A DNA stretch of 35,184 bases from Thermoleophilia bacterium (GCA_025928655.1 JAICJC010000025.1:1-35184); one strand, 5' to 3'. Positions 7,860 to 15,770 are shown, counted from the stretch's first letter. Program-made: numbers and translations. Notes: generated from the sequence alone by a model not told the origin.

Positions 7860-8812
7860 TCCCCGCAGGAGGTGGTGAGCCGCTCCGCCAGCGCGCGGAC
7901 GCTCGCCCGCAGCTCGTCCGGACGGCGGATCTCGAAGCCGCAGTCCATGCCGGCGAGGACGCCGGCCATCCAGTCGAGGGAGCTCACCCGCATCCGCACC
8001 ACCGTCCCGCCGCCGGCAGCGGCCAGCTCGGCCATCGTCGGCGGGAGGCGGCGGGCGGCGGCGTCCACCGGGAGGTCGAGCACGACCTCGACCTCCCACG
8101 GCCAGGGGACACGGGCGAGCGACGTGCTGACGTGGGCGACCGCGTCGAAGCCGTCCGGCGCCGCCAGCGCCGGGTCCTCGGTCGCGCGGACGTTGCGCAT
8201 GCGGTCGACCCGGAACGTGCGCAGCGCGTTGCGGGCGTGGTCGTGGGCGGCGAGGTACCAGCGGCCGCCGTGCACGACCAGGCCGTGGGGCGAGAGCTCA
8301 CGGGTCGTGCGCTCGCCCGAGAACGCGCGGTAGGCGGCCCGCAGGCGGCGGCGGCGCCGGATCGCCTCGGCCAGTGCGAGCGCCGTCTCGCCGGGGACGG
8401 GGACGGCCGCGGTCGAGGCCGGGGTGAGCTCGAGCGCGCCCTCGAGCGCCTCCACCCGCCGGCGCAGCGGCTCGGGCAGCGCGCGGTGCACCTTGGCCAG
8501 GGCGCTCGCCGCCGAGTCGGGCGAGCCGGCCAGCCCGAGCCGCGCCGCGGCGACGACGCCGAGCGCGACGGCGACCGCCTCGTCGTCTCCCAGCATCAGC
8601 GGCGGCAGGCGGAATCCGGGACGCATCGCGTAGCCGCCGCCGACGCCGCGCTGGCCCGCGACCGGGATGCCCAGAGCGCGCAGGGCATCGATGTACCGGC
8701 GCACCGTGCGCGCGTCGACGCCCAGCCGCTCCGAGATCTCCCGCCCCGTGACGGCGGGCTGGGACTGGAGCAGCTCGAGCAGCTCGAGCAGCCGGGCGGT
8801 CGGCGTGAGCAC
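7856..8812 (-). CDS. YafY-type HTH-WYL transcriptional regulator
   Basis: About 318 aa. The N-terminal winged HTH (PAVTGREISERLGVDARTVRRYIDALRALGIPVAGQRGVGGGYAMRPG) is followed by the WYL ligand-sensing domain (LVVHGGRWYLAAHDHARNALRTFRVDRMRNVRAT) and a WCX C-terminal extension. WYL regulators of this form bind small ligands and often act on the neighbouring gene. I prefer GTG at 8812, which gives MLTPTARLLELLELL as in most family members. The TTG at 8824 would add four residues. It is divergent from the unknown gene pair at 8898/9392, with an inverted repeat between them that could be its operator. Confidence 0.9.
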   Translation of the reverse strand: MLTPTARLLELLELLQSQPAVTGREISERLGVDARTVRRYIDALRALGIPVAGQRGVGGGYAMRPGFRLPPLMLGDDEAVAVALGVVAAARLGLAGSPDSAASALAKVHRALPEPLRRRVEALEGALELTPASTAAVPVPGETALALAEAIRRRRRLRAAYRAFSGERTTRELSPHGLVVHGGRWYLAAHDHARNALRTFRVDRMRNVRATEDPALAAPDGFDAVAHVSTSLARVPWPWEVEVVLDLPVDAAARRLPPTMAELAAAGGGTVVRMRVSSLDWMAGVLAGMDCGFEIRRPDELRASVRALAERLTTSCGD

Positions 8813-8829
8813 ACCGGGAGTCAAGCACG

Positions 8830-8854
8830 AATAGCGGGCGTGATCTGCCCTATT
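8830..8854. promoter_or_regulatory. Inverted repeat between divergent genes, candidate WYL operator
   Basis: AATAG(CG)GGC at 8830-8839 is mirrored by GCCCTATT at 8847-8854, an imperfect inverted repeat with a 7-nt centre. It sits just upstream of a TACGGT -10-like box (8862-8867) for the plus-strand gene at 8898 and overlaps the upstream region of the regulator. Its role is inferred from position only. Confidence 0.35.
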
Positions 8855-8897
8855 TGACCGCTACGGTGGCGGGGACGTACGAGCGAGGAGGGATCGG

Positions 8898-9395
8898 ATG
8901 ACCGATACCGCACAGCCCGTCGGGACGGCGAGGGACTTCGACTTCTGGATGGGCAGCTGGAACGTCCGCAACCGGCTGCTGTGCGCGCGCCTGCAAGGCT
9001 CCGACGAGTGGGACGAGTTCGCGTCGACGGTGGTGGCGCGCCCGATCCTGGACGGCCTCGGGAACGAGGACGAGTTCCGCACCTCCTGGGGCGGTGGCTT
9101 CGTCGCCATGTCGTTCCGCTTCTTCGACCCGCGCTCGCGGCGATGGTCGATCTACTGGGCGGACGCCCGCCGCCCGGGCCTGCTCGACCCGCCGGTGATC
9201 GGCGGGTTCGCCGGCGGCACCGGCGTGTTCGAGGGCCCGGACACCTTCGGCGGCCGCCCGATCGTGGTTCGCTTCGTGTGGTCGGGCGTGACGACGCCGA
9301 CGCCGCGCTGGGAGCAGTCATTCTCCGCCGACGGCGGCGAGACCTGGGAGCCGAACTGGGTCATGGACTTCACCCGCAGGGAGGGCGCGCCATGA
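8898..9395 (+). CDS. Conserved protein of unknown function, lipocalin-like start motif
   Basis: 165 aa, soluble, without signal peptide or membrane segments, and rich in Trp, Phe and Gly. The N-terminal DFDFWMGSWNVRNR resembles the DFxFWxGxW opening of DUF1579-type or nitrobindin-like beta-barrel proteins. Repeated beta-strand phrases (FVAMSFRFFDPRSRRWSIYWAD, GRPIVVRFVWSG) fit a barrel. The C-terminal SADGGETWEPNWVMDFTRR is also typical of that group. A strong Shine-Dalgarno (GAGGAGGG, 8885-8892) lies 5 nt before the ATG. The gene overlaps the next by ATGA. Its position divergent from a WYL regulator suggests control by that regulator. Function is unknown; I can only offer a ligand-binding barrel. 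Confidence 0.85.
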   Translation: MTDTAQPVGTARDFDFWMGSWNVRNRLLCARLQGSDEWDEFASTVVARPILDGLGNEDEFRTSWGGGFVAMSFRFFDPRSRRWSIYWADARRPGLLDPPVIGGFAGGTGVFEGPDTFGGRPIVVRFVWSGVTTPTPRWEQSFSADGGETWEPNWVMDFTRREGAP

Positions 9396-9895
9396 GCACG
9401 ACCGGTCTCGAGAGCCGCATCCCGCCGGACTACCGCCACGTTGCCAAGCTGGCCCGCCCGGCGCCGGGCATCGATCTGGCCGGCTCGACGCTCAAGTGGT
9501 ACGACGTCGCCCGCGCCACGGCGCCCGTGCCCGACGAGATCCGGGCGCTCGCGCGCGCGGGCCTCGAGGAGGCGGCGCGTCGGGGCGGCCTGGCCCTGGC
9601 CGACGACGTCGGCTTCGTCATCCTGCACCGCTGCGGTCGCGACTTCTACTTCCTCCTGGTCTGCACCTGGCGCAACCAGAACGAGGTGTGGGAGACCGTG
9701 TTCGCCAAGGACGGTGATGCCGACCCCGCGTTCCGGCCGTGGCCGGCCGAAGGGCCGCACCGGTCCACCTTCTGCGTCTGGGAGCTCGGCGTCGTGGGCC
9801 ACGAGCAGCGGGCATGGACGCGCTACCTGCGCTCGGACCGCGACGCCGCGGCCCTGCAGACGTACCTCGAGGACGGCTTCGACGGGTCGGTGTAG
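9392..9895 (+). CDS. Conserved hypothetical protein
   Basis: 167 aa, cytosolic in appearance; I do not recognise a family. The central part (DDVGFVILHRCGRDFYFLLVCTWRNQNEVWETVFAKDG) looks like an alternating beta-sheet core, and the C-terminus (FCVWELGVVGHEQRAWTRYLRSDRDAAALQTYL) like helices. The ATG overlaps the stop of the previous gene (ATGA), with GGGAGGG upstream. The two are therefore made from one message and may act together. Codon use matches the neighbours, so nothing suggests recent acquisition. Confidence 0.82.
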   Translation: MSTTGLESRIPPDYRHVAKLARPAPGIDLAGSTLKWYDVARATAPVPDEIRALARAGLEEAARRGGLALADDVGFVILHRCGRDFYFLLVCTWRNQNEVWETVFAKDGDADPAFRPWPAEGPHRSTFCVWELGVVGHEQRAWTRYLRSDRDAAALQTYLEDGFDGSV

Positions 9896-9942
9896 CGGGG
9901 GTTCCTTCCCTCCCCTTAACGGGGGTGTACGCGTGCGCGTCC

Positions 9943-9976
9943 GGGTGCCATCGTGAGAGTGACCCCTTAGGCACCC
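9943..9976 (+). promoter_or_regulatory. Hairpin in the leader of the secreted-protein/c-di-GMP operon
   Basis: GGGTGCC (9943-9949) pairs with GGCACCC (9970-9976) across a 20-nt loop. The right arm ends 1 nt before the GAGGTG Shine-Dalgarno of the gene at 9991. A second G/C-rich symmetric stretch (CCCCTTAACGGGGG, 9912-9925) lies upstream. The structure could affect translation, but no known riboswitch class is recognisable. Confidence 0.3.
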
Positions 9977-9990
9977 CGAGGTGCGCACGA

Positions 9991-10398
9991 ATGTTCCGAC
10001 GAACGATCGCAGTGGCGCTGGCCGGCCTGGCAATCGCAGCGCCGCCGGCGCTGGCCGACCACCACCACACCCAATGGCACTCGCAGATGAAGCACGCGGC
10101 GGGCACCGCGTCGCGAGCTGCGGGCGGTTGCTCGATCAAGCCGGCCTGGCAGCACGGCTCCCTGCTCGTTGCGTGCCGCTCGCGACAGACCGCGACGCTC
10201 GTTTACGTGTTCCCGATCGGCGACGGCGGCCCTGGGCACTGCCGCATCCAGGGCAAGCCCACGTCTGGAGTCAGCACGTGGGGGCATGCCACCGTGCATC
10301 ACAGCGTCAAGGTCGCGCGCAACGCGCTGCGGGTCACCGTCTCCGTGACCGCCGGAACGACCGATCTCTCCAGCGTCAGCGTCGGCTACTACTGCTAA
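9991..10398 (+). CDS. Small secreted His-rich, four-Cys protein of unknown function
   Basis: 135 aa. A classic signal peptide (MFRRTIAVALAGLAIAAPPALA) is followed by cleavage near residue 23. The mature protein starts DHHHTQWHSQMKH, a His cluster that could bind metal. The rest is a small beta-rich domain with four cysteines (GGCS, ACRS, GHCR and the terminal YYC), enough for two disulfides. It has no lipobox and no sorting signal. GAGGTG lies 7 nt before the ATG at 9991. The stop is 9 nt before the GGDEF-EAL gene, so the two are probably co-transcribed. Family unknown to me. Confidence 0.78.
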   Translation: MFRRTIAVALAGLAIAAPPALADHHHTQWHSQMKHAAGTASRAAGGCSIKPAWQHGSLLVACRSRQTATLVYVFPIGDGGPGHCRIQGKPTSGVSTWGHATVHHSVKVARNALRVTVSVTAGTTDLSSVSVGYYC

Positions 10399-10407
10399 AG
10401 CGAGACC

Positions 10408-12354
10408 ATGGCAGCGCCGGCAGACAGGGGACGGATCACGGGCGGGGCGCGCGAGCTGGCCTCGTTCGCGGGCATCGGCGCCACGATCGCGGCGATGCTC
10501 TGTCTGTCGGCCTTCGCATGGACGACGATCCAGGCCGCAGGTAGGGCCTCGTCCCGGGTGCACGGCTCCACCGCGGCCGCAGCCCGGTACGACTCCGCGG
10601 CCATCGCCGTCGAGCGGGTTCAGGCCGGCGCGAGCCGGTTCGCGTTCGCGCCGGGGGTCGATACCTCCGCGGCGCTGAGGAGCTCACAGCGCGGCCTCGA
10701 CCGGGCGATTGCCTCGCTCCGCGCCCACGCAGCCACCTCGGCGGACACGTCCGCCGCCGCCCGGCTGGCGGCGGGCGACGAGGCGCTCGACGCTGCCCTG
10801 GGGCGCCTGCAGGCGGCCGTCTGGGGCTACGGCGGCAGTGGCCGGGTCGTCAACCAGCGCGTCCTTCCCCAGATCCGGAAGATCCGCGGAGTGATCGCCC
10901 ACCAACGGACGGCCTACGTCCGCTCCGCGGGCGCGAACATGGCCGCGTCCGGCGCCGCCGGATCGCGCCTGAGCGTCGTCGCCATCATCACCGCGGTGCT
11001 CGGCGTCGCCGCGTCGCTGGCGGTCCTGCGGATGGTGCGCCTGCGCCGGCGGCTCGGCGCCGCCCACCGGCGCGAGCTCGAGCGCCTGCGCACGGCGGCC
11101 CTGCGCGACGGGCTGACGGGGCTGCCCAACCACCGCTGCTTCCACGAGGATCTGCGCGAGGCGATCGCGGGGTCGCGTGGGATCGACCTCCTGCTCGTCG
11201 ACGTGGACAACCTCAAGGGGACGAACGACACCCACGGGCACAAGGCCGGCGACGAGCTGCTCGTGCAGGTCGCCACCGCGCTTGACCAGGTCGGCGCCGC
11301 CCACGGGGCCGCGTCCTACCGCATGGGCGGCGACGAGTTCGTGCTCCTGGTGGACGCCGACGGCGACTCCGACCGGGTGGCCGCGGAGATCCACGTCGCC
11401 TGCGGGCGCAGCGCCGCCCCGCAGCCGTCGGCGACGGTCGCGGTGGCCTCGTGGGAGGAGGGGCTCACCGCCGAGGAGCTGATCCGGCGGGCGGACGTCG
11501 CGATCACGACCGCGAAGGCCGACCGCGCGCCCACCCGCCACTACAGCGTCCATCTGGAGTCCGGCCCGACCCCGGCCGACCTCGAGCGCGCCCAGCTGCT
11601 CGCGGTGATCGACACACCGGGCGCCATCACGCCGGTCTTCCAGCCGATCTTCGACCTGCGCTCGCAGGAGATCGTCGGCTACGAGGCGCTCTCACGCTTC
11701 CCGGCCGAGGTCGGCCACACCCCGCAGGAGTGGTTCGACCTCGCCCGCAAGCACGGCCTGGCGGTCGAGCTGGAGGCGGCCGCGGTGCGGGCCGCGCTCG
11801 ACGTGCCGGGGCGCCCCGCCGGCGCCTCGCTCTCGCTCAACCTGAGCCCGGAGGCGCTGCTGTCTGGCCGAGACGCCCTGAATTTGCCCGAAGATCTGAG
11901 CGCGATCACCATCGAGGTGACCGAGAACGCGCTCGTGACGGAGGGGCCCGAGCTCGAGCTGGCGCTCCAGGATCTGCGCGCCCGTGGCGCTCGCATCGCC
12001 GTCGACGACGCCGGCGTCGGATACGCGGGATTCGCCCAGCTCGTGCGCGTCCGGCCCGATGTCGTGAAGCTCGATCGCAGCCTGGTCGAGAGCGTCAACG
12101 TCCAGCCGACGAAGGCGGCCGTCATCAAGGCGTTCGTCGGGTTCGCCCAGGATACGGGCGCGCTGATCTGCGCCGAGGGCATCGAGACGGCCGGTGAGCT
12201 GCGGGTCGTGCGTCTCCTCGGGTCCGCCACCGGCCAGGGCTTCCTGCTCGGCCGCCCGGACGCCGACTGGGCGCCGGCCGAGCCGGCCGTCCAGCTTCCG
12301 GCACCGCGCCCCGCCGACGCGAACGGCGTCGTCGAGCTGCGCCGCGCCGGCTAG
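10408..12354 (+). CDS. Membrane-bound GGDEF-EAL cyclic-di-GMP protein
   Basis: 648 aa. TM1 lies at about residues 20-42, followed by a periplasmic four-helix-like sensor region of about 150 residues and TM2 at about 189-209. A GGDEF domain begins at RDGLTGLPN, with the catalytic loop RMGGDEF (GGDEF 307-311) intact. A complete EAL domain starts at YEALSRF (EAL 426-428) with NLSPEAL, EVTEN, VDDAGVGYAGF, DVVKLDRSL, AEGIE and GQGFLLGRP. All metal and substrate residues expected for a phosphodiesterase are there, so both synthesis and hydrolysis of c-di-GMP are possible. No RxxD inhibitory site is seen before GGDEF. It follows the secreted protein gene by 9 nt, which hints at an envelope or attachment role. 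Confidence 0.93.
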   Translation: MAAPADRGRITGGARELASFAGIGATIAAMLCLSAFAWTTIQAAGRASSRVHGSTAAAARYDSAAIAVERVQAGASRFAFAPGVDTSAALRSSQRGLDRAIASLRAHAATSADTSAAARLAAGDEALDAALGRLQAAVWGYGGSGRVVNQRVLPQIRKIRGVIAHQRTAYVRSAGANMAASGAAGSRLSVVAIITAVLGVAASLAVLRMVRLRRRLGAAHRRELERLRTAALRDGLTGLPNHRCFHEDLREAIAGSRGIDLLLVDVDNLKGTNDTHGHKAGDELLVQVATALDQVGAAHGAASYRMGGDEFVLLVDADGDSDRVAAEIHVACGRSAAPQPSATVAVASWEEGLTAEELIRRADVAITTAKADRAPTRHYSVHLESGPTPADLERAQLLAVIDTPGAITPVFQPIFDLRSQEIVGYEALSRFPAEVGHTPQEWFDLARKHGLAVELEAAAVRAALDVPGRPAGASLSLNLSPEALLSGRDALNLPEDLSAITIEVTENALVTEGPELELALQDLRARGARIAVDDAGVGYAGFAQLVRVRPDVVKLDRSLVESVNVQPTKAAVIKAFVGFAQDTGALICAEGIETAGELRVVRLLGSATGQGFLLGRPDADWAPAEPAVQLPAPRPADANGVVELRRAG

Positions 12355-12359
12355 ACGGA

Positions 12360-13334
12360 TCAGCGGAACGCCGCCGCGAACTCCTCGAGCTCGCGCTCGA
12401 CATGGTGGCCGGGCAGGTCGTGCTCGCAGTAGTGGTACTCGATGATCCGCTTCGGAGCCGTGATCGCGTTGTAGGCGGCGAAGACCGTCGAGGGCGGGCA
12501 GCACCCGTCCATCAGGCCGACGCTCACGGTCGTGGAGGCCCGGATCCGCGGGGCCAGCACGGCGTTGTCGACGTAGCGGAGGGTGTCGAGGACGCGCGGG
12601 ATGTGCTCCTGGTGCTGGGCCAGGAACTCGACCAGCTCGGTGTAGGGCGGCTCGGCGGCGATCGCGATTGCGTGGGGGATGTCGCACAGGTACGGCATGT
12701 GCGCCTGGCACAGGTGGACGCGGTCGGGGGCGAGCGCGGACGTCGCCAGCGAGAGCGCGCCGCCCTGGCTGAAGCCGCCCACCCCGATGCGGTCGGGATC
12801 AACCCGGTCGTGGGCTGCAGCAGTCTCGACGCCGCGGACGGCGTCGACGTAGAGACGGCGGTAGTAGTACGCGTTGCGGTCGAGGATCCCGCGCGTCATC
12901 ACGCCCGGCGCCTCCGGCCCGGGGGCCGACCCGGCACCGGGGTCGCCCGTGTCGCCCGCCCGCCAGCTTCCGCCCTGCGCGCGCGAGTCCACGACGAGCT
13001 CCGCGAAGCCGGCGCCGGCGTAGAGCATGTGCTCCGCGGCATGCCCGCGGCCGCCGCCGTAGCCGATGAAGGTGACGCGGCAGGGGAGCCGGTCGCGGCC
13101 GGGCGGGCGGATGAACCAGCCCCGCACCGGGTCGCCGCCCGCGCCGGAGAAGCTGACGTCGGAGACCTCCACGTGTCGGTAGAGGTCCGGGCGGTGGGGC
13201 TCGAAGGCGGCCGGCCGGGCCTTCGCGCGGGCGTCGGCGAGCGCCTCGCCCCAGTACGCGTCCAGGTCGTCGGGCGCGGTCACCGCGGTGCGGTAGGCGC
13301 GCAGCTCCTCCAGCGGTGCGTCGAAGTACGGCAC
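12360..13334 (-). CDS. Acetyl xylan esterase / cephalosporin-C deacetylase-like hydrolase (AXE1)
   Basis: 324 aa alpha/beta hydrolase of carbohydrate-esterase family 7 type. The start MPYFDAPLEELRAYRTAV...PDDLDAYW is characteristic of that family. The oxyanion segment is GYGGGRG (91-97). The catalytic triad can be read as S189 (GGFSQGG), D276 (GLMDGCCPPST) and H310 (DLPGHH). It should remove O-acetyl groups from xylo-oligosaccharides or similar small substrates in the cytosol, as no signal peptide is present. The GTG at 13334 has AGGA 7 nt upstream. The gene ends 5 nt from the convergent GGDEF-EAL gene and is divergent from the SDR gene. Confidence 0.9.
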   Translation of the reverse strand: MPYFDAPLEELRAYRTAVTAPDDLDAYWGEALADARAKARPAAFEPHRPDLYRHVEVSDVSFSGAGGDPVRGWFIRPPGRDRLPCRVTFIGYGGGRGHAAEHMLYAGAGFAELVVDSRAQGGSWRAGDTGDPGAGSAPGPEAPGVMTRGILDRNAYYYRRLYVDAVRGVETAAAHDRVDPDRIGVGGFSQGGALSLATSALAPDRVHLCQAHMPYLCDIPHAIAIAAEPPYTELVEFLAQHQEHIPRVLDTLRYVDNAVLAPRIRASTTVSVGLMDGCCPPSTVFAAYNAITAPKRIIEYHYCEHDLPGHHVERELEEFAAAFR

Positions 13335-13384
13335 GTGTGATCCTCGCTTCGTCGGGTGCCGGGGTTATCTCAGATCCGGGGCCG

Positions 13385-13397
13385 TAGAATCGCCGCT
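13385..13397 (+). promoter_or_regulatory. -10 box of the leaderless SDR gene
   Basis: TAGAAT (13385-13390) ends 7 nt before GTG at 13398. This argues for the GTG over an in-frame ATG at 13356, which would place the box inside the coding region. Confidence 0.55.
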
Positions 13398-14198
13398 GTG
13401 GACGACCGCCCGTTCGACTTCACCGGCCGGGTCGCGCTCGTGACCGGGTGCGGCAGCGAGTCCGGCATCGGGCACGCCTGCGCCCGGCTGCTCGCCCGCC
13501 TGGGCGCCGTGGTCGCGGAGACCGCGACCACGGATCGCGTCGAGGCCCGGGCCGAGGAGCTGCGCGGCGCGGGCGCCGCCGCCACCGCGCACGTCGCCGA
13601 CCTGACCGTGCGGGCGCAGGCCTTCGCGCTCGTGGAGGCGGTCGAGCGCGAGCACGGGCGGCTGGATGTGCTCGTGAACGCGGCCGGGATCGCCCAGACC
13701 GGCATCCCGGCGCCGGACGCGGCCTTTGCCGACCTGACCGAGGCGGACTGGCGACGCGAGCTCGACGTGAACCTCATGACCGCGGTCCACACGACCCAGG
13801 CGGCGCTCCCGGGGATGGCCCGGCGCGGCTACGGCCGGGTCGTCATGATCTCGTCGGTCACGGGGCCGTTCGTGATGGCGCCGCGCCAGGCCGGCTACGG
13901 CGCGTCCAAGGGGGCGATGGACGGGGTCATGCGCTCGATCGCCCTGGACTACGGCCGCCGCGGCGTAACCGCGAACTCGGTCGCCCCGGGCTGGATCGAC
14001 ACGGCGTCGTCACTGGACGACGAGCTCGTCGCCGCCCGCAGCACGCCGGTCGGCCGGGCCGGGACCGCCGCCGAGGCGGCGGCTGTCGCGATATTCCTGG
14101 CCTCGGACGAGGCCGCCTACGTCACGGGCCAGACGTTCGTCGTCGACGGCGGCAACATCATCCAGGAGCCGCACGGCGTCGACCTATACGGCGGGTGA
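13398..14198 (+). CDS. Short-chain dehydrogenase/reductase (SDR)
   Basis: 266 aa from GTG 13398. The NAD(P)-binding loop is TGCGSESGIG, two residues longer than the usual TGxxxGIG. It is followed by the structural NAAG motif, the catalytic Ser in MISSVTG, YGASK for the Tyr/Lys pair, and the classical C-terminal GWIDT and YVTGQTFVVDGG. This is a classical SDR reducing a carbonyl or oxidising an alcohol; the substrate is unknown. The stop codon TGA lies 3 nt before the inverted repeat at 14202, which may act as its transcript end. Confidence 0.9.
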   Translation: MDDRPFDFTGRVALVTGCGSESGIGHACARLLARLGAVVAETATTDRVEARAEELRGAGAAATAHVADLTVRAQAFALVEAVEREHGRLDVLVNAAGIAQTGIPAPDAAFADLTEADWRRELDVNLMTAVHTTQAALPGMARRGYGRVVMISSVTGPFVMAPRQAGYGASKGAMDGVMRSIALDYGRRGVTANSVAPGWIDTASSLDDELVAARSTPVGRAGTAAEAAAVAIFLASDEAAYVTGQTFVVDGGNIIQEPHGVDLYGG

Positions 14199-14201
14199 AT
14201 C

Positions 14202-14234
14202 GGGGACAGTCCCCGCCGAGCGGGGACTGTCCCC
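14202..14234. repeat. Intergenic palindrome, GGGGAC-A-GTCCCC type (paired)
   Basis: Two perfect 15-bp arms, GGGGACAGTCCCCGC (14202-14216) and its reverse complement (14220-14234), are separated by CGA. Each arm is itself a 13-bp near-palindrome with one unpaired central base (A in the left, T in the right). It lies between the convergent SDR and msrA genes. No T-run follows on either strand, so it is more than a simple terminator, although it could end both transcripts. Confidence 0.85.
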
Positions 14235-14240
14235 ATCCTG

Positions 14241-14897
14241 CTACGAGGCGCTGACGCCGACGCCGATCGGGCAGGAGACGCCCGTGCCGGCGATCCCGCA
14301 GTAGCCGCCGGGGTTCTTCTCGAGGTACTGCTGGTGGTAGTCCTCGGCCGGGTAGAACGTCCCCGCCTCGGCGATCTCGGTCGTGATCTCGCCGCGGTGG
14401 TTCGCGCGGAGCGCGTCGGCGTACGCGTCGCGGGTCGCGAGCGCGGCGTCGCGCTGCTCCGGCGTGCGCCAGTAGATCGCCGACCGGTACTGGGTGCCGT
14501 GGTCGTTGCCCTGGCGCATCCCCTGGGTGGGGTCGTGGCTCTCCCAGAACAGGCGCATGACCTGCTCGGTCGAGATCCGCTTCGGGTCGTAGGCGACCAG
14601 CACGGCCTCCGTGTGGCCGGTCATGCCGGTGCACACCTCGCGGTAGGTCGGGTTGGGGGTGGAGCCGCCGGCATAGCCGACCGCCGTCGAGTACACGCCC
14701 GGGGTCTGCCAGAAGATGCGCTCGGCGCCCCAGAAGCAGCCCATGCCGACGGAGAAGTAGTCGACGCCCTCGGGGTAGGGCGGGAGCAGCGGCGCGTCGA
14801 GGACGGCGTGGCGCTCGGGCACGCCGAAGGCGGGCTCGTCGCGGCCGGGGAGCGCGTCGGCGGTCTCGGGGATGGCGCTTGGCTTGCGCAGGAACAT
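14241..14897 (-). CDS. msrA: Peptide-methionine (S)-S-oxide reductase MsrA
   Basis: 218 aa. The catalytic GCFWG lies in [17 protein letters not shown], with the family phrases [47 protein letters not shown] and [16 protein letters not shown] all present. The enzyme reduces the S-epimer of methionine sulfoxide with thioredoxin as the electron source. I choose ATG 14897 ([21 protein letters not shown]), which matches the start of E. coli MsrA-like proteins and follows AAAGGA by 9 nt. ATG 14927 would add ten residues. It is 40 nt downstream of osmC on the same strand, forming a likely oxidative-stress operon. Confidence 0.96.
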   Translation of the reverse strand: MFLRKPSAIPETADALPGRDEPAFGVPERHAVLDAPLLPPYPEGVDYFSVGMGCFWGAERIFWQTPGVYSTAVGYAGGSTPNPTYREVCTGMTGHTEAVLVAYDPKRISTEQVMRLFWESHDPTQGMRQGNDHGTQYRSAIYWRTPEQRDAALATRDAYADALRANHRGEITTEIAEAGTFYPAEDYHQQYLEKNPGGYCGIAGTGVSCPIGVGVSAS

Positions 14898-14937
14898 GCT
14901 CAGGAGTCCTTTCATGGGTTCGCTCATGCAGTCTCGG

Positions 14938-15375
14938 CTAGCTCTCGAGCGTTACAGCGAGGCCGATCTCGACGTTGCCGCGAAGCGCGTTCGAGACGGG
15001 GCAGCCGCGCTCGCCGTCGCCGGCCAGGCGCTCGAACTCGGCCTGGTCGATCCCCGGGACGCGGCCGCGCACGGTCAGGTTGATGCGGGTGATCGCGAAG
15101 CCGCCCTCGACCGGGCCGAACTCGCAGGCGGCGTCGACGGCGACCCGCTCCGGCGTGTGGCCCGCCTGGGCCAGCGCGTGCGAGAAGGCCATCGAGTAGC
15201 AGGCCGCATGCGCCGCGGCGATCAGCTCCTCGGGACTGGTCTTGGAATCGGGCCTCTCCGTGCGCGCCTTCCAGGTCACCGCCTGCTCCGGGAACGCGCC
15301 GCTCGCGACGCTCACTGTCCCCTTGCCGCCCATCAGGTCGCCCTCCCACAGGGCGCTCGCTCGCGACTCGGCCAT
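14938..15375 (-). CDS. OsmC/Ohr-family peroxiredoxin
   Basis: 145 aa OsmC-type thiol peroxidase that reduces organic hydroperoxides. The two redox cysteines are in [13 protein letters not shown] and [11 protein letters not shown], at the positions expected for OsmC. The N-terminal [18 protein letters not shown] and [14 protein letters not shown] also fit OsmC rather than Ohr. The Shine-Dalgarno GGGAGGAG is 6 nt before ATG 15375 but touches the upstream ATG 15381, so 15375 is preferred. A TATCGT box (15410-15405, minus strand) would give a leader of about 23 nt. Co-directional with msrA, it protects against peroxide damage. Confidence 0.93.
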   Translation of the reverse strand: MAESRASALWEGDLMGGKGTVSVASGAFPEQAVTWKARTERPDSKTSPEELIAAAHAACYSMAFSHALAQAGHTPERVAVDAACEFGPVEGGFAITRINLTVRGRVPGIDQAEFERLAGDGERGCPVSNALRGNVEIGLAVTLES

Positions 15376-15429
15376 GTCCATCTCCTCCCGTATGCCTTTC
15401 CCGCACGATACCCGTGAGGGGCCGCGCGG

Positions 15430-15441
15430 TAGTGTGGCCCC
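15430..15441 (+). promoter_or_regulatory. -10 box of a leaderless gene
   Basis: TAGTGT (15430-15435) ends 6 nt before the ATG at 15442. It is divergent from the osmC promoter, only about 20 bp away. Confidence 0.5.
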
Positions 15442-15687
15442 ATGCCGGAGGTGCACGTGCGGCTGTCGGGGACGCTGGCGCAGCGCCTGGGCGCGCGGCG
15501 CGCGGTCGCCCTCGAGCAGGGGGCGACCGTCGACGACCTCGTCGCCGCGATCGCCCGCGAGGCGGGCTTCGACCCGGGGGAGCTGCGCGGGCTCGCCGTC
15601 GTCTCCGGCGGCACGTTCGTCGCGCGCGGGCGCGCGGTGGCCGACGGCGAGGACCTCGACGTGCTGGTGCCGGTGTCCGGCGGCTAG
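15442..15687 (+). CDS. MoaD/ThiS-like beta-grasp sulfur-carrier protein
   Basis: 81 aa. The pattern is VHVRLSGTLAQRLGARRAVALEQGATVDDLVAAIA...LAVVSGGTFVARGRAVADGEDLDVLVPVSGG, ending in the Gly-Gly tail that is adenylated and thiocarboxylated in MoaD, ThiS and related carriers. No moaE, moeB, thiG or cysteine-synthase partner is nearby, so the pathway (molybdopterin, thiamine, cysteine or other) cannot be assigned. It is a single-gene unit with a leaderless start. The tail is intact, 20 nt before the composite palindrome at 15708. Confidence 0.85.
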   Translation: MPEVHVRLSGTLAQRLGARRAVALEQGATVDDLVAAIAREAGFDPGELRGLAVVSGGTFVARGRAVADGEDLDVLVPVSGG

Positions 15688-15707
15688 ATCAGACCGGGTC
15701 ACACGGC

Positions 15708-15736
15708 GGGGACAGTCCCCAGTGGGGACCGCCCCC
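15708..15736. repeat. Intergenic palindrome, GGGGAC-A-GTCCCC type, one arm decayed
   Basis: GGGGACAGTCCCC (15708-15720) is followed after AGT by GGGGACCGCCCCC (15724-15736), which matches the inverted copy GGGGACTGTCCCC at 11 of 13 positions. The left unit is identical to the one at 14202. It abuts the second palindrome at 15736. Confidence 0.75.
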
Positions 15737-15770
15737 CTGAATAACCGGTGCCTGGCACCGGTTATTCAGG
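15736..15770. repeat. Perfect 35-nt palindrome, GGTGCC-T-GGCACC core
   Basis: Arms of 17 bp (15736-15752 and 15754-15770) are perfectly complementary around one central T at 15753. The inner part is GGTGCCTGGCACC and the outer part reads CCTGAATAACC. The right arm supplies the TGA stop (15768-15766, minus strand) of the formamidase gene. It could also end transcription from both sides. Confidence 0.85.

Noticed and set aside
9896-9990. Cyclic-di-GMP riboswitch upstream of the GGDEF-EAL operon
   Set aside because: There is a hairpin, but the conserved bases of the known GEMM riboswitch classes are not recognisable.
14202-14234. Simple Rho-independent terminator
   Set aside because: No T-run follows on either strand, and the same unit recurs at 15708, so a repeat family explains it better. 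Termination could still be a side effect.
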